Source: DASUAS01 sp963756895 (GTDB lineage: Bacteria; Actinomycetota; Acidimicrobiia; IMCC26256; DASPTH01). Taken from it: 64,000 bases of DNA. This document shows, piece by piece, positions 15,995-27,217 of this stretch. Positions within the stretch are counted from its first letter, which is position 1. Every line of letters begins with the position of its first letter. Where the stretch lies: assembly GCA_963756895.1 (NCBI GenBank), contig CAVWPI010000002.1, forward strand, positions 51,871 through 115,870, in the 5' to 3' direction. The notes below the pieces were generated by a model. That model had not been told where the DNA came from. It searched no databases and worked only from the letters and a program-made list of their open reading frames with translations. The position numbers and the translations under genes were made by a program.

Positions 15995-18824
15995 TCAGCT
16001 TCGGCCCGCGCCGAGATAGGTGGCCAGGAGGCGCTCGTCGTCGATGTCGGCGCGGGCGCCGCTCCACGCCACGCGACCGAGCTCCAGGAACGCCACCTGC
16101 TCCGCGATCTCGAGCACGTTGCGGGCCTTCTCCTCGACCAGGAGCACCGCGCTGCCCCGCTCGCGCAGCTCCTCGAACACGCGCAGGACGTCGTCGACGA
16201 TGCGGGGCGCGAGCCCGAGGGTCGGCTCGTCGGCGACGACGATGCTCGGCGGATCGACCAGCACCGGGGCCAGCGCCAGCATCTGCTGCTCTCCCCCGGA
16301 CAGGCTCCCGCTCGCGAGCCGACGCCGCTCGCGCAACACCGGGAACCGCTCGTAGACCTCGTCGCGCGCGGCAGCGCCCGGGAGGCGGAGCACGAGGTTC
16401 TCCTCGACGGTCAGGCCGGGGAAGATGCCGCGCGACTCGGGTGCGACGAGCACGCCGCCGCGCGCTCGCCGGTAGGGCGCCTGCCGCGACACGTCGGCGC
16501 CGTGCACCATGATCGACCCACCCCGCAGCGGCACCAGGCCGGAGATGGTGGAGCACAGCGTGGTCTTGCCGCTGCCGTTGGGACCGAGCAGCGCGGTGAT
16601 GGTGCCGGCGTAGACCGCGAGGTCGACGCCGTGGAGCACCTCGACGTCGTCGTAGCCCGCGTGGACACCCTGCAGGACGAGCAGCGCGTCGCCCGTCTGG
16701 GTCGCGCTGGCGCCGTCTCCGCCCACCGCGCCGCTGCGCCACGAGCTCCTGGCGTTGCCGTTCGGTCGCGGCGGCATCGGCGCGGTCCTCCGACTGGACC
16801 ACCGCCTCGATCGTCGACGCCGGCACGCCGAGCGCGGCCGCGCGTTTCGCCTTGCGCTTCATGCGCCGGGCGTAGTTCTGGGCCGCGGTGATCGAGATGA
16901 CCCCGTCGGGGTTGCGGGCGAGCTGCACCGCACCGAGGCCGAACAGGATGGCGGGGATCTCGGCCGACGTGGTCCCGTTCCAGCTGAAGAACGACGGTAG
17001 GTACGACATGTGGAACCCGGACTGCAGGAGCACCGGCGACGCGGCCGAGACGATGCCCGCGACCACCGCGGCCCCCGGCCGGCGGATGCCGAACAGGACG
17101 ACCGTGGCCAGCCACAGCAGCCCGGTCACCACGGTGACCGAGAGGTTGGTGATGCTCTGCTGGAACGACGCGTAGAGCACGCCGCCGACCCCCGCGATCG
17201 CCGCGGACAGCGCGAACACACCGAGCTTCACCCGCAGCACGGACACGCCGGAGGTGTTCGCCGCGATCTCCGACGACCGGGTCGCCACGATGGCGCGACC
17301 CCACGCCGACCGGCGCAGGTTGTGGATCAGGAGCACCACGATCCCGACGAGCAGCAGCACGAACATCGCGAAGGTCTTGTTGTTGTTCATGTCGAAGGGG
17401 CCGATGACCGGGCGGGGGATGCTCCAGCCGGATTGCAAGTTGCGCAGCCAGTTCCACTGGAAGAGCACCTGGTCGCCGAGGAACGCGAGGGCGAGCGTCG
17501 CCAGCGCGAGCGGTAGGCCTCCCAACCGCAGCGCGGGCAGCGCCACGACGCTGCTCAACGCGACGGTGGCGGCGACGGCCACGATGATGGCGGGGAGGAA
17601 CGCCCACTCGTACCGGTTCACGAGCATCCCGGTCGTGAGCGCGGCCGCGAGCACGAACGTCGCCTGCGCCAGGCTGACCATGCCGCCCAGACCGGTGACC
17701 ACGACGAACGACAGGAAGATGAGCGACAACGTGAGTCCGGTGGCGATGATGCCCACCCAGAAGTCGCTGGCGAGGACGAGCACGTACACGATCAGGAACG
17801 CGGTCGCGAGGGTCCAGGGGAGCGCGCGGCGCCACCAGGGCAGGTCGGCGAGGTAGTCGGGCGGGGGCACCTCGTCGGCGGCGGAACCTCCCCGCCGCCG
17901 GCGGTCGCGCGCCATCACCACGAGGCCGATCAGCAGCAGCACGAACGGCACCGCGCTGTTGAAGCCGGTGATGTCCTTGGCGAAGTCGGCGTACCCGAAG
18001 ACCAGATTCTCGGCAACGCCGAGGAGCAGCCCGCCGAGGAACGCCAGCGGGATCGACCGCAGCCCGCCCAGGACCGCGGCCGCCGCCGCCACGAATTCGA
18101 TGGCGACGAACGCCGACGAGTCGAGCGATCCGATGATCGGCGCGCCCACCACGCCGGCGATGGCGGCGAGCATCATGCCGATCACCCACGCCCAGCGCGA
18201 CGTCGTGCGGTCGTTCACGCCGCGGGTCTGGGCGAGGTCGGCGCGGTCGACGACCGCGCGCATCCGGAGACCGAGCGGGGTGTGGCGCATCAGCACCCAC
18301 AACCCGACCGCGACCACGAGCGCGGCGATGAACACCGACAGCTCGTTGGAGTCGAAGGGCACGTCGCCGGGCAACTTCCAGTCGACCTTGGGCACCGGCC
18401 CGACGCCCGACGGGAAGCCGACCTGGAGCACGTCGGAGCTGCTGGGGATCCCGAACCCGAAGGTGTTGACCAGCTGGTCGTTGATCCAGGTCATGAGCGC
18501 GGGCAAGGCGATGAGCAGGCCGACGGTGGCCATGATCTTCGCCGACTCCGTCGCGCGCGCGAGCGGCCGGAACACGGCGACGTCGAGGAGCAGTCCGAGC
18601 AGCGGTGCGAAGACGAGCACGACGAACGCGGCGGCGGGCACGATCGGCCAGTGCAGACCGGTGTTGAGCTGGTAGTAGAGGAACGCGCTCATGAACGCGA
18701 CCGCGCCGTACGAGAAGTTGAAGATGCCGGTGGCGCTGTACGAGAGCACGAGGCCCGACGCGATGAGCGAGAAGATCGCGCCGGTCACGGCGCCACTCAC
18801 CGTCAGGCTGAGGAACTTCTCCAC
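15995..18824 (-). CDS. Branched-chain amino acid-type ABC transporter, LivH-LivM-LivF fusion (frameshifted)
   Basis: One long coding unit holds two permeases and an ATPase of the Liv (HAAT) family, about 940 residues in all. Residues 1 to about 300 are LivH-like (SGLVLSYSATGIFNFSYGAV), about 320-690 LivM-like (VVVTGLGGMVSLAQATFVLA). The rest is LivF-like, with Walker A LLGPNGSGKTT, signature LSGGEQQ and Walker B IVVADEPTLGL. A single indel near 16735-16750 separates permeases from ATPase (ERQRQELVAQ then GAVGGDGASAT), and there is no stop or start spacing typical of separate genes. Such three-part fusions are known in actinobacteria. GTG 18824 has a GGGGGAA site. It lies downstream of the binding protein and LivG genes, implying one importer. 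Confidence 0.85.
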
Positions 18825-18917
18825 GCTCGATTCCCCCGTTTCCACGCGCCGACACCGAACGGGACGGGCCGGCGGTGACTCACCGCCGGCCCGTCACCGG
18901 CCGGTCGAGGTCGTGCG

Positions 18918-20256
18918 CTACTTCTTCTTGACCGGGCTGTCGTAACAGGTGAACGGCACGCTCACGTCGTAGCTCGTGCCGTTGATCTTCAGCATCGCCG
19001 CGCAGTCGGCGGCGATGAAGTGCATGGCCGGGAACTCCATCTGCCCCGGTCCGCCTTCCGCCGACGACTTGTACGTGAAGCCGCCGCCGTTGATCTTCTG
19101 GTCGAAGGTCTTGGTGTTGAGGTTCTTGCCCACCGCCTTCAACTGCTGGACCAGGAGGTCGGCCTCGACGTAGGCGATCGCCTCGGCCAGCGTGATGAAG
19201 TTGCCGGTCTTGGCGTTGATCGCCTGCAGGTCCTCCTCGATCTGCTTGATGTAGGGCGTCTGCTGCTCCTGCGGCACGATCTGCGAGCTGACGTACGCGC
19301 CGTCGAGCGCCGCCGCCAACTGCGCGGAGCTCGACAGGAGGCCGGGCACGTACCCGACGAAGTTCACGTTGGCGCCCGTGTACCCGCTCGCCGTCATCGC
19401 CGCGGTGAAGCCGGGCGCGGTCTGGAAGTTGGTGAGGGTGAGCAGGAGGTTCGGGTCCTTGTCGTTCACCGCCTGCACGAAGGGCGTGAAGCTGGCCGGC
19501 GGACCGGGGACCGGGAGGTTCGACTCGTTGTAGACGACGTCGGCCCCCTCCAGCTTGTACAGGTCGCCGATGGTGACGTTGCCGGACTTGCCGGCGTCGT
19601 CGTCACCCGCCTGGAGCGCGACCTTGGTGGTCTTGGGCGTCAGGCCCGCGGCCTCGATCGGTCCGAGGGCCAGGTTCGACTGGTACACCTTCTGCTTGGC
19701 GCCCGGGTACTCGGTCACGAGGCATCCGTCGAAGCCGAACCCCCACCGGTTGGCGCAGAACGCCGGGCACGAAGCCCCAGCCGAAGTACGGCACCTGGTT
19801 GCGGGCCAGGAAGTCGGCGCTGGGCTGCAGGAAGTCGGCGGAGATGCCGACCACGGCGAACACCTCGTCCTGCTGGGTGAGCCTGGTCACGATCTGCAGG
19901 TTGTTCTGCGGGTTGTTGCCGTCGTCCTCGCAGGCGCTGAAGTCGATCTTGCGGCCGCCGGGCAGCTCCTTGTCGTTGTTGGCCCGCTCGAAGCGCGCTT
20001 TGAAGCCGTCGTCGGCACCGGCGAAGGACTCCTGCTGCAGGTAGCACCCCACCTTCACCGTCGACGACGACACGCCCCGCGTGAGGCCGGAGCCCGCGGT
20101 GCCGGTGAGCGGGTTGTTCTTCACCGCCTTGGCGGCCTTGGCGTTGCCGTTGGTCGTGGCGCCGGTGCTCTGCGCACCTGCACCACCGATGCTCATCGCT
20201 GCGATGGTGAGACCCACCACCGCGACGACCAGCCACCTGGTCCACACTCGTTGCAT
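18918..20256 (-). CDS. ABC transporter substrate-binding protein, LivK/Peripla_BP_6 type (frameshifted)
   Basis: This extracellular solute-binding protein of about 445 residues belongs to the type I periplasmic-binding (LivK-like) family. It has a signal peptide (RWLVVAVVGLTIAAMSIGGA, then GAQS) and a VKVGCYLQQ strand. NNPQNNLQIVTRLTQQDEVF is followed by VVGISADF, then NVNFVGYVPGLLSS and LAEAIAYVEADLLV. An indel near 19760-19770 splits the gene between YFGWGFV and NRWGFGFDG; one base less gives a continuous protein. It would capture the ligand and deliver it to the LivH-M-F/LivG complex encoded on either side. The ligand need not be an amino acid; context suggests a small organic substrate handled by the neighbouring P450 and amidohydrolases. 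Confidence 0.85.
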
Positions 20257-20286
20257 TGTCGTTCCCCCCGTTTCTGGTTCGAGTTG

Positions 20287-21103
20287 CTACGGCTTGCTCT
20301 CTCCCAAGTAGGCCTCTTGCACCGCGGCGTTGCCGCGGATCTCGTCGGGTGTTCCCGATGCGATCACCTCACCGAGGTTCAGCACGACGATCCGGTCGCA
20401 GTGCTGCATCACGAACCCGACGTCGTGCTCGACCAGGACGACCGCGCAGTCGCGCTCCCGGCACACCCGCTGCATCGATGCGCCGAGGCTCGTGGTCTCG
20501 GCCTCCTCGAGCCCCGACGTCGGCTCGTCCAGGAGCAGCACGCTGGGTTCGTCGACGATCGCGCGCGCCATCTCGACCATGCGCGCCCGCCCGATGGGCA
20601 GCTTCCCTGCCGGTTGCGCGCGCACCTCGTCGAGTCCGCACAGCTCGAGCACCTCGTCGGCTGCGCGCCCGCCGCGCACGCTCGCGCCGACGTCGGGTCG
20701 GTGACGCGACCAGGTCGGCGAGCAGCCCACCCCCGCCGCCTCGCCACTCCAGCGCGACCAGCACGTTCTCCTCGACGGTGAGCCACCCGAACATCTGCTG
20801 GCGTTGGAACGTGCGCCGGATGCCCTGCCGCGACCGCCACGTCGGACCGCGACGGGTGATGTCGCGACCGCCGTAGACCACGCGCCCGCTCGACGGTGGG
20901 CGCAGCCCCGAGAGCACGTCGAACAGCGTGGTCTTGCCCGCGCCGTTGGGTCCGATGAGGCCGAGGACCTCACCGGCGTGCACCTCGACCGACACCTCGT
21001 GCAGCGCCACCACGCCCCCGAAGCGGACCGACACGTCGACCGCGTGCAGCACCGGTGCACCTGCGTCGCGACGCGGCGACTCGAGCTCCGCCTCGGTGGC
21101 CAT
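20287..21103 (-). CDS. livG: ABC transporter ATP-binding protein, LivG type (frameshifted)
   Basis: This is the second ATPase of the Liv-type importer, about 271 residues. It has VSVRFGGVVALHEVSVEVHA, Walker A GLIGPNGAGKTTLF, a signature region KLPIGRARMVEMARAI and Walker B SVLLLDEPTSGLEEAET. A late switch-His block is VVLVEHDVGFVM. An indel near 20690-20700 shifts the frame between the LVASPTRR stretch and RAADEVLELCGLDEV. ATG 21103 is the likely start. It is 31 nt upstream of the binding-protein gene and 58 nt downstream of the P450 gene. It would pair with the LivF domain of the fusion to energise uptake. Confidence 0.87.
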
Positions 21104-21160
21104 GCACTCCCCCCTCTCCCTCGTCGCGCGCGGACGAACTTCGGTGCCGGTGCTGCTCGC

Positions 21161-22351
21161 TCAGTCTCCCTCACGTGCGCCGACGCGAACCTGCAGGTGC
21201 TCGGGCATGCGCACGCTCGGGTTGTCGTGCTGGAACGGACTCAACGGCGGCACCAACGAGAGCGTGGGCGCAGCGGAGAACAAGGTGGTGAGCGCGATCT
21301 CGGCTTCGACGCGCGCCAGGGTGCTGCCGATGCAGCTGTGCACCCCGCCGCCGAACGTCACCGGTCGGATGTCGCGACGGGTGATGTCGAAGCGGTCGGG
21401 ATCGGAGTAGCGCGCGGGGTCGCGGTTCGCGGCCACCGAGGAGAACATCACGTTGGCGCCGGCGGGGATCACGGTGCCCGCGACCTCGACCGCCTCGGTG
21501 GCGTAGCGGGTGGTGAACAGCGCGGGCGGCTCGAAGCGCAGCACCTCGTCGACTGCCCCGGCCGCGAGCGAAGGATCGGCGAGGAGGAGCGCGAGCTGGT
21601 CGGGATGCAGGGCGAGCGTGCGCACCGCGTTGGTGAGCAGGCCCATGGTGGTCTCGAACCCGGCGGTCACGAGCAGCACCGCGTTGGCGAGCTGCTCGAA
21701 TTCGGTGAGGCCGTGACCGTCGGCGTCGGTGGCACCGAGCGCGGCGAACAGTCCGGTGGGTGGCGCGGTCCCGGCGCGGTGCGCGGCCACCACGCGGCGC
21801 AGCGAGTCGGTGAGGCGTTGCATGTCGTCGACCCAACCGAGTCCCGACCGCCGGCGGGGGTCGAACAGCGCGACGACGCTCGTGTCCCAGTCGGCGGGAT
21901 CGACGCCGAAGAGCAACCGGGTGACCTCCATCGGGAGGGGGAAGGCGAGGTACTCGACCAGGTCGCCGCCGCCCTCGGCCACCAACCGGTCGACCAGCGA
22001 CCGGGCCGCCGCCTCGATGGCGGGCCGGAGCTCGTCGACCGCGCGGGGCGTGAACGCACGGCTGATGAGATCACGCGCCCGCCGGTGCTCGGGGCCGTCG
22101 AGCGCCATCATCCACGAGTCCATGATGTCGCGCAGCGGGCCGCCCGTGACGCCGAGCGAGTCGGGGACACCACGGCCCGACGTGAGCCGGGTGTCGCGCA
22201 GCAGGCGGACCACGTCGTCGTAGCGCGAGACGTACCAGTACCCGAAGTCGGTCTCGTAGACGGGATCGTGCTCACGCAGCTGGTGGAACAGCCCGAACGG
22301 GTCGTCGCGCGTCGCGTCGGAGAAGAAGTCGTACGTGGTGGCCCCGGTCAT
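21161..22351 (-). CDS. Cytochrome P450
   Basis: This is a complete 396-residue bacterial P450. The I-helix oxygen-activation motif is AGFETTMG, the K-helix ExxR is in DEVLRFEPP, and the heme-binding loop is FGGGVHSCIG with the axial Cys near residue 345. The family inserts one oxygen atom into an organic substrate using electrons from a ferredoxin system; none is encoded nearby. ATG 22351 overlaps the stop of the EthD-like gene as ATGA, so it belongs to the operon running from the TetR gene. Context with an importer, EthD-like and SnoaL-like proteins suggests degradation of a hydrophobic or cyclic compound. Confidence 0.95.
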   Translation of the reverse strand: MTGATTYDFFSDATRDDPFGLFHQLREHDPVYETDFGYWYVSRYDDVVRLLRDTRLTSGRGVPDSLGVTGGPLRDIMDSWMMALDGPEHRRARDLISRAFTPRAVDELRPAIEAAARSLVDRLVAEGGGDLVEYLAFPLPMEVTRLLFGVDPADWDTSVVALFDPRRRSGLGWVDDMQRLTDSLRRVVAAHRAGTAPPTGLFAALGATDADGHGLTEFEQLANAVLLVTAGFETTMGLLTNAVRTLALHPDQLALLLADPSLAAGAVDEVLRFEPPALFTTRYATEAVEVAGTVIPAGANVMFSSVAANRDPARYSDPDRFDITRRDIRPVTFGGGVHSCIGSTLARVEAEIALTTLFSAAPTLSLVPPLSPFQHDNPSVRMPEHLQVRVGAREGD

Positions 22352-23059
22352 GCGCGCATGCTCGTGATCGGCTCCCAGCGCATGGCCCAGGCCGGGGCAG
22401 GATCGGGAGCGGCCGCGGGCGCGTCATCGCCGCCGGCGGTGGCCCCGAAGATCGTCTCGTACGGCGGCAGCGGCGACGTGCCCGGCGTCAGGCCGGTGGG
22501 CAGCGGCGGGAGCTCGGCCGCAGGCTCGGCGTGCGCGAACACCGCGAGGTGGTAGCCCGCGCCCCGCCCGTCCGGATCGCTGGTGACCAACCATCGCGCG
22601 GGCGCGTCGATCGCTTCGAGGCCCGATGCATCCCACCACGACTGCGCGCCGGCCGCGCCGGTGACGTCGCGCCAGTCGTTCTGGACCGTGGTGAGCGCCT
22701 GCACCGGCTCGCACTGCGAGCCCCGCGGCGTGGCGGCGCGGAACGGTCATGAGCGCGAACCGTACCGAAGCGATGTCGCCGGCGCGTCCCGCCTCGCGCA
22801 GCGCCTGCGCGCGCGGGCCGATGTAGCCCCAGGCCTCGGCCTCCGACTCGAAGCGCCCCTCCCAGAGTGCGAGGTAGGGCGCGGCGCGGTGACCGTCGCC
22901 CGCGGCGCGGAAGCGGTGCATGGCGACGAACGAGCCGTTCGCCAGCGCGTCGGGACCGTGGACGGTGTCGTACCACTCGTTGAACTCGGCGTCGCGTGCG
23001 GCCGGGGGGTCGGCGAAGGCGACAAAGAGCGTCGACGGGGTCGCGGGACCGAACTCCAT
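22348..23059 (-). CDS. EthD-like dimeric alpha-beta-barrel protein (frameshifted)
   Basis: This protein of about 237 residues appears to have two ferredoxin-like alpha-beta segments. The first contains LFVAFADPPAARDAEFNEWY and DTVHGPDAL, which is typical of EthD-like/DUF4286-like dimeric barrel proteins; NEWYDTVHGPD matches their signature. An indel near 22730-22740 moves the frame after TVPRRHAAG into SQCEPVQALTTVQNDW. Function in such clusters is often unclear; EthD in Rhodococcus is needed for P450-dependent ether breakdown, and here too the gene directly precedes a P450. Its ATG overlaps the SnoaL stop by one base (TGATG). Confidence 0.7.
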
Positions 23060-23511
23060 CAGCGGGCATCCAACGGGTTGTCACGCAGGTGCTGGGTGAG
23101 ATCGCCGACCAGGTCGCCGATGATGAGTCGGTCGCGGAAGCGCCAGTGGCCGTCGAACTTCTCGAACGTGTCGTGGTAGCGACCGGTGATCACGCACTGC
23201 AACGGGAGCTGCGGCGTTGCCTGGTACACCGTGAACACGGACCGCGTGCGGGCGACGTCGCCGGCGTCGAACTCGACGATGGTGTTGTGCGTGATGTGCT
23301 TCGTGCGGAGCGTGCCGTCGTCGTACACCTTGTCGTGCTTCGTCTTGAGCGCGTACACCTCGTCGTAGCCGTGATGCTCGTCGCCGTCGAGCACGCGGTA
23401 CGCCGAGTGGCGGAACAGCTCGGCCACCCCGACGAAGTCGGCGGCGTCCTGGAGCTCGCAGTAGCGGAAGAGCAGGTTCAAGATCTCGCGCTCGTCGGCC
23501 CAGCTGGTCAT
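23059..23511 (-). CDS. SnoaL-like / NTF2-fold protein
   Basis: This 150-residue protein has an NTF2/SnoaL-like cone fold: LLFRYCELQDAADFVGVAEL, then KHITHNTIVEF, and RTRSVFTVYQATPQLPLQ followed by GRYHDTFEKFDGHWRFRDR. The GRYxDxFxxxDGxWRFxxR ending is typical of the SnoaL_4 subgroup found with aromatic-ring and steroid catabolic genes. Members may be isomerases, hydratases or binding proteins; which one applies here cannot be told. ATG 23511 overlaps the TetR stop as ATGA. It is cytoplasmic, with no signal peptide. Confidence 0.85.
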   Translation of the reverse strand: MTSWADEREILNLLFRYCELQDAADFVGVAELFRHSAYRVLDGDEHHGYDEVYALKTKHDKVYDDGTLRTKHITHNTIVEFDAGDVARTRSVFTVYQATPQLPLQCVITGRYHDTFEKFDGHWRFRDRLIIGDLVGDLTQHLRDNPLDAR

Positions 23512-24131
23512 GGCGCGGGCGCCACCTCGCGCTCGGCGACGAGACCCCGGAGCACGACCGTGTCGAGGTCGGCCACCAGCCGCTCCGCACCGCACCGCGC
23601 CGCGAGGCCCACCGGATCGACGTAGCGCTCGCGGTCGGCGATGCCCTGCACTGCACTGGTGACGAGGCGGGCGGCCACCCGCACGTCGACGTCGGCCCGC
23701 AGCGAGCCGTCGGCGACACCGTCGACGATGACCTGCTGCCACCGGACGAAGATCTCGGCGTTGACGTCGACCACGGCGGCGAGATCTTCGCTGTCGCGGA
23801 TCTGCGGCCAGCTGTAGTGCAGGATCGACATGGCCCGGTCGTCCGCGATGCACACCGCCAGCACCCCTCCGGCCATCGCCCGCAACCGGTCCCGCCCGGA
23901 GCCACCCACCTCGAGCGCCTGCAGCTGCGCCTGCACGACGTCGTCGGTGAACGGCGTGACCACGAGCCGCAGGATCTCGGCCTTCGACCGGAAGTGCGAA
24001 TAGAGGCTGCTCGCCTTGATGCCGTCGGCGTCGGCGATGTCGCGCATCGACGTGGCCGCGTACCCGTGGCTGGCGAACAGCTCGCGGGCAGCGTCGAGGA
24101 TCTCGTCGCGACGGTTCACCGCGGGCTTCAC
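23508..24131 (-). CDS. TetR family transcriptional regulator
   Basis: This 207-residue repressor has the usual TetR N-terminal HTH: EILDAARELFASHGYAATSM, then RDIADADGIKASSLYSHFRS at about residues 10-50. A helical ligand-binding domain follows. It heads the minus-strand operon (SnoaL, EthD, P450, transporter) and is divergent from the amidohydrolase operon. A 10-bp palindrome lies 40 nt upstream of its start, so it probably represses itself and both operons until a substrate-derived ligand binds. A start at ATG 24131 fits the conserved spacing to the HTH. Confidence 0.92.
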   Translation of the reverse strand: MKPAVNRRDEILDAARELFASHGYAATSMRDIADADGIKASSLYSHFRSKAEILRLVVTPFTDDVVQAQLQALEVGGSGRDRLRAMAGGVLAVCIADDRAMSILHYSWPQIRDSEDLAAVVDVNAEIFVRWQQVIVDGVADGSLRADVDVRVAARLVTSAVQGIADRERYVDPVGLAARCGAERLVADLDTVVLRGLVAEREVAPAP

Positions 24132-24170
24132 CTGCTGGTCTCCTGTCGCGCGTCGGTTGCACCACGAACG

Positions 24171-24180
24171 AACGATCGTT
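24171..24180. promoter_or_regulatory. Palindrome AACGATCGTT, candidate TetR operator
   Basis: A perfect 10-bp palindrome lies between the divergent TetR and amidohydrolase genes, directly next to a CGAACG half-repeat. The position suits an operator controlling both directions. Binding has not been shown; this rests on symmetry and location. Confidence 0.5.
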
Positions 24181-24226
24181 AGCTTCGCGGACGCAGCGCG
24201 CGTTGTCGAGCGCCGCGGGGGGACGA

Positions 24227-25520
24227 GTGCCCGAGATCAAGCTCGAGGAGATGGAGACCCGCGAGGGCTTCATGCGGTCCCGCAAGCCCGAGCAGGTCAC
24301 CCTGCTGCCCGATCCGCCCCGGGCGCACCGTCACCTGCCGATCATCTCCACCGACGACCACCTGGTGGAGCCCCCGGACATGTTCGAGGGCCGGATGCCG
24401 GCGAAGTTCGCCGACCTGGCGCCGCGGGTCGTGGATCGCGACGGGGGAAGCCAGGCCTGGCTCTTCGACGGCAAGGTCAACCCCAGATCGGTCTGGCGGC
24501 GGTCGCCGGTCGCCCGATCGAGGAGTGCTCCTACGAACCGGTGCGCTTCGACGAGATGCGCCCGGCGACGTGGGACATCGACGCGCGCAGTGCACGACAT
24601 GGACCTCGACGGTGTGTACGCGTCGGTGTGCTTCCCCTCCGCGCTCGCCGGCTTCTGCGGCCACCGCCTGCAGCTCGGCGTGAGCGACCCCGAGCTCGCG
24701 CTCGGCGGTGACGCGCGCCGTCGAACGACTGGCACCTCGAGGCGTGGGCGGGTGCGTACCCCGACCGCTTCATCCCGTGCCAGATCCCGTGGCTGCTCGA
24801 TCCCGAGGTCGCCGCCGAGGAGGTGCGCCGCAACGCGGCACGCGGGCTTCAAGGCGATCTCGTTCAGCGAGAACCCCGAACCGCTCGGCCTGCCGTCGAT
24901 CCACACCGGCTACTGGGACCCGCTGCTGGCGGCGTGCGAGGAGACCGAGACGGTCGTGTGCCTGCACGTCGGGTCGTCGGGCGCCACGCCCACCACGTCG
25001 AGCGACGCGCCGGGCGACTGCATCGGCGTCCTGTTCTTCGGATTCGCGATGTTCGCCGCCGTCGACTGGCTCTACTCCAAGATCCCGGTGCGGTTCCCGA
25101 ACATGAAGCTCTGCCTCTCCGAGGGTGGCGTCGGCTGGGTGGCCGGGCTGCTCGACCGCCTCGACCACGTCGGCAAGTACCAGGCCATCTACGGCACGTG
25201 GGAGGGCATCGACCTCACGCCACGCGAGGTGATGCAGCGCAACTTCTGGTTCTGCTCGCTCGAGGACGAGTCGGCGTTCGACGTGATCGGGCCACATCGG
25301 TGTGGACCACATACGGTGGAGACCGACTACCCGCACCTCGACGGCACCTGGCCCGACTCGCAGGAGATCCTGTGGCGCCAGCTCGGGCACCTGCCGCGTG
25401 CCGACCGCCGACAAGATCGCGTGGCGCAACGCGTCGGAGCTGTTCCGCCACCCGGTGCCCGACGCCGTGGTCGCCGATCCCGAACAGCTGGTGAAAGCGG
25501 TGGACGCTGACGTCCGATGA
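24227..25520 (+). CDS. Amidohydrolase family 2 protein, copy 1 (multiple frameshifts)
   Basis: This metal-dependent amidohydrolase (ACMSD/LigW-like group) has about 430 residues when reassembled. The N-terminus has LEEMETREGFM and ISTDDHLVEPPDMFEGRMPA. Later blocks are LCLSEGGVGWVAGLLDRLDH, PREVMQRNFWFCSLEDES and ETDYPHLDGTWPDSQ. Such enzymes decarboxylate or hydrolyse cyclic carboxylic acids. At least six single-base indels break the frame, for example a missing C near 24484, an extra A near 24589 and an extra G near 24845. GTG 24227 has a GGGGGGACGA site upstream. A paralogue lies at 28313-29650. It is the first gene of the plus-strand catabolic operon. Confidence 0.8.
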
Positions 25521-27217
25521 GTGCCGACTGGTCATCCGCAACGGCATCGTCGTCGACGGCACCGGCGCGCCCGCCCGCCGCGCCGACGTGGCGGTGCGAC
25601 GACGGGCGCATCGTCGCGGTGGGCGACGACCTCGAGCGGCGACGACGGTGATCGACGCCGACGGGCCGCGTCGTCGCGCCCGGGTTCTTCGACATCCACA
25701 CCCACTACGACGCGCAGGTGTTCTGGGATCCCGGGCTCTCGTCGTCGTGCTGGCACGGCGTCACGTCGGTCGTCGCCGGCAACTGCGGCTTCTCGATCGC
25801 ACCGACGCGGCCCGAGCACCGGCGGCGCGATCGTGCGCACGCTGCAGGCGGTCGAGGACATGTCGGAGCGCATGCTCGACGCCGGCATCGACTGGAGCTT
25901 CGAGACCTTCGCCGAGTACCTCGACGCTGGTCGAGCGCGCGCGGCACCATCCTGAACTTCGGCTGCTACGTCGGCCACAGCCCGGTGCGGCTCTTCGTGA
26001 TGGGCGACGACGGGCTACGAGCGCGAGGCGAGCGCCCGAGGAGATCGAGCGCGATGCGCGCGGTCGTGGCCGACGAGCATGCGCGCCGGCGCGCTCGGGT
26101 TCGCGTCGAGCTTCTCGGCCAACCACCGCGGCGACCGCGGGCTGCCCGGTGCCGTCACGCAACGGCACGCGTCGAGCGAGTTCGTCGCGCTGGCGTCGGT
26201 GCTCGGCGAGCTCGGCCGCGGCGTCGGTGGCTATGCGCCGGGCGTGCCCGGTCACCTGGCGCGACAGCTACGAGCTGCAGCCGCGCATCGGCCGCCCGCT
26301 CATGTGGACGCCGATGCTCACCGACCTATCCGGAGACCGACCACCGCGCGATGATGGCGGAGCACGCCGACGGGCGGGCCGCCGGCGCCGACGTGCACCC
26401 GCAGGTGACCTGCCTGCCGCTCAAGATCCAGATCCGGATGACAACCCCTACTACTTCCGCACCGTCGCCGATCTTCCTCGAGCTGCTCGGGCATCCGCCG
26501 TCGGAGTTCCCGCGGTTCTACGCCGACCCCGCGTGGCGGGCCGAGGCGGCCCGGCAGGTGCCCGACGTGAAGCCGCCGGTCGATCTGGGACAAGTTCCTC
26601 GTGGCCGAGACCGACGCGCACCCCGAGCTCGATCGGGCGCAGCGTCGCGTCGATCGCCGCGAACGGCGCGTGCACCGAGATCGACGTGCTGTGCGACCTG
26701 TCGCTCGCCGACGACCTCGAGCACCCGGTTCCTCGTGACGCTCGGCAACGACGAGGACGGCCCCGTCATCGACCTGATGACGCCAGCCCGGCGCGGTGTT
26801 CGGTCAGTCCGACGCCGGCGCGCACGTCGCGCAGCTGTGCGACGCCAACATGCCCACCGAGCTGCTCGCGCACTGGGTGCGCGACGGCGGCGCGTTCACG
26901 CTCGAGCACGCGGTCCACAAGCTCACCGCCGAGCTGGCCGACCTCTTCGGCCTGTCCGACCGCGGCCGCCTGGCGCCGGGCGCGGCGGCCGACGTCGTGG
27001 TGTTCGACCTCGACGACGCGTCGATCCGGGTCCGCTGCGCCGGGTGCGCGACCTCCCCGGCGACGAGGAGCGCCTGATCGCCGACGAGCCCGACGCGGCA
27101 TCGAGCACGTGCTGGTGAACGGCGTGGCGATCACCGAGCCACGGCGAGTCGCGCGTGGGCACCATGACCGAACGGCCCGGCACGTTGCTGCGGCGCGCGC
27201 GTCGGAGGCGCGCGTGA
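25517..27217 (+). CDS. N-acyl-D-amino-acid deacylase-like amidohydrolase (many frameshifts)
   Basis: This amidohydrolase of about 565 residues is D-aminoacylase-like. Reassembled landmarks are GFFDIHTHYDAQVFWDP with the HxH metal motif, SVVAGNCGFSIAPT, GALGFASSFSANH, QVTCLPLKIQIRM, FGQSDAGAHVAQLCDANMPT and GRLAPGAAADVVVFDLDD. Enzymes of this type cleave amide bonds of N-acyl-D-amino acids or related cyclic amides; in this context the substrate is probably the compound imported by the Liv-type transporter. ATG 25517 overlaps the previous stop (ATGA), and the stop overlaps the next GTG. The frame changes about every 50-150 bases through small insertions and deletions, so no continuous product can be read from the sequence as given. 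Confidence 0.78.
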
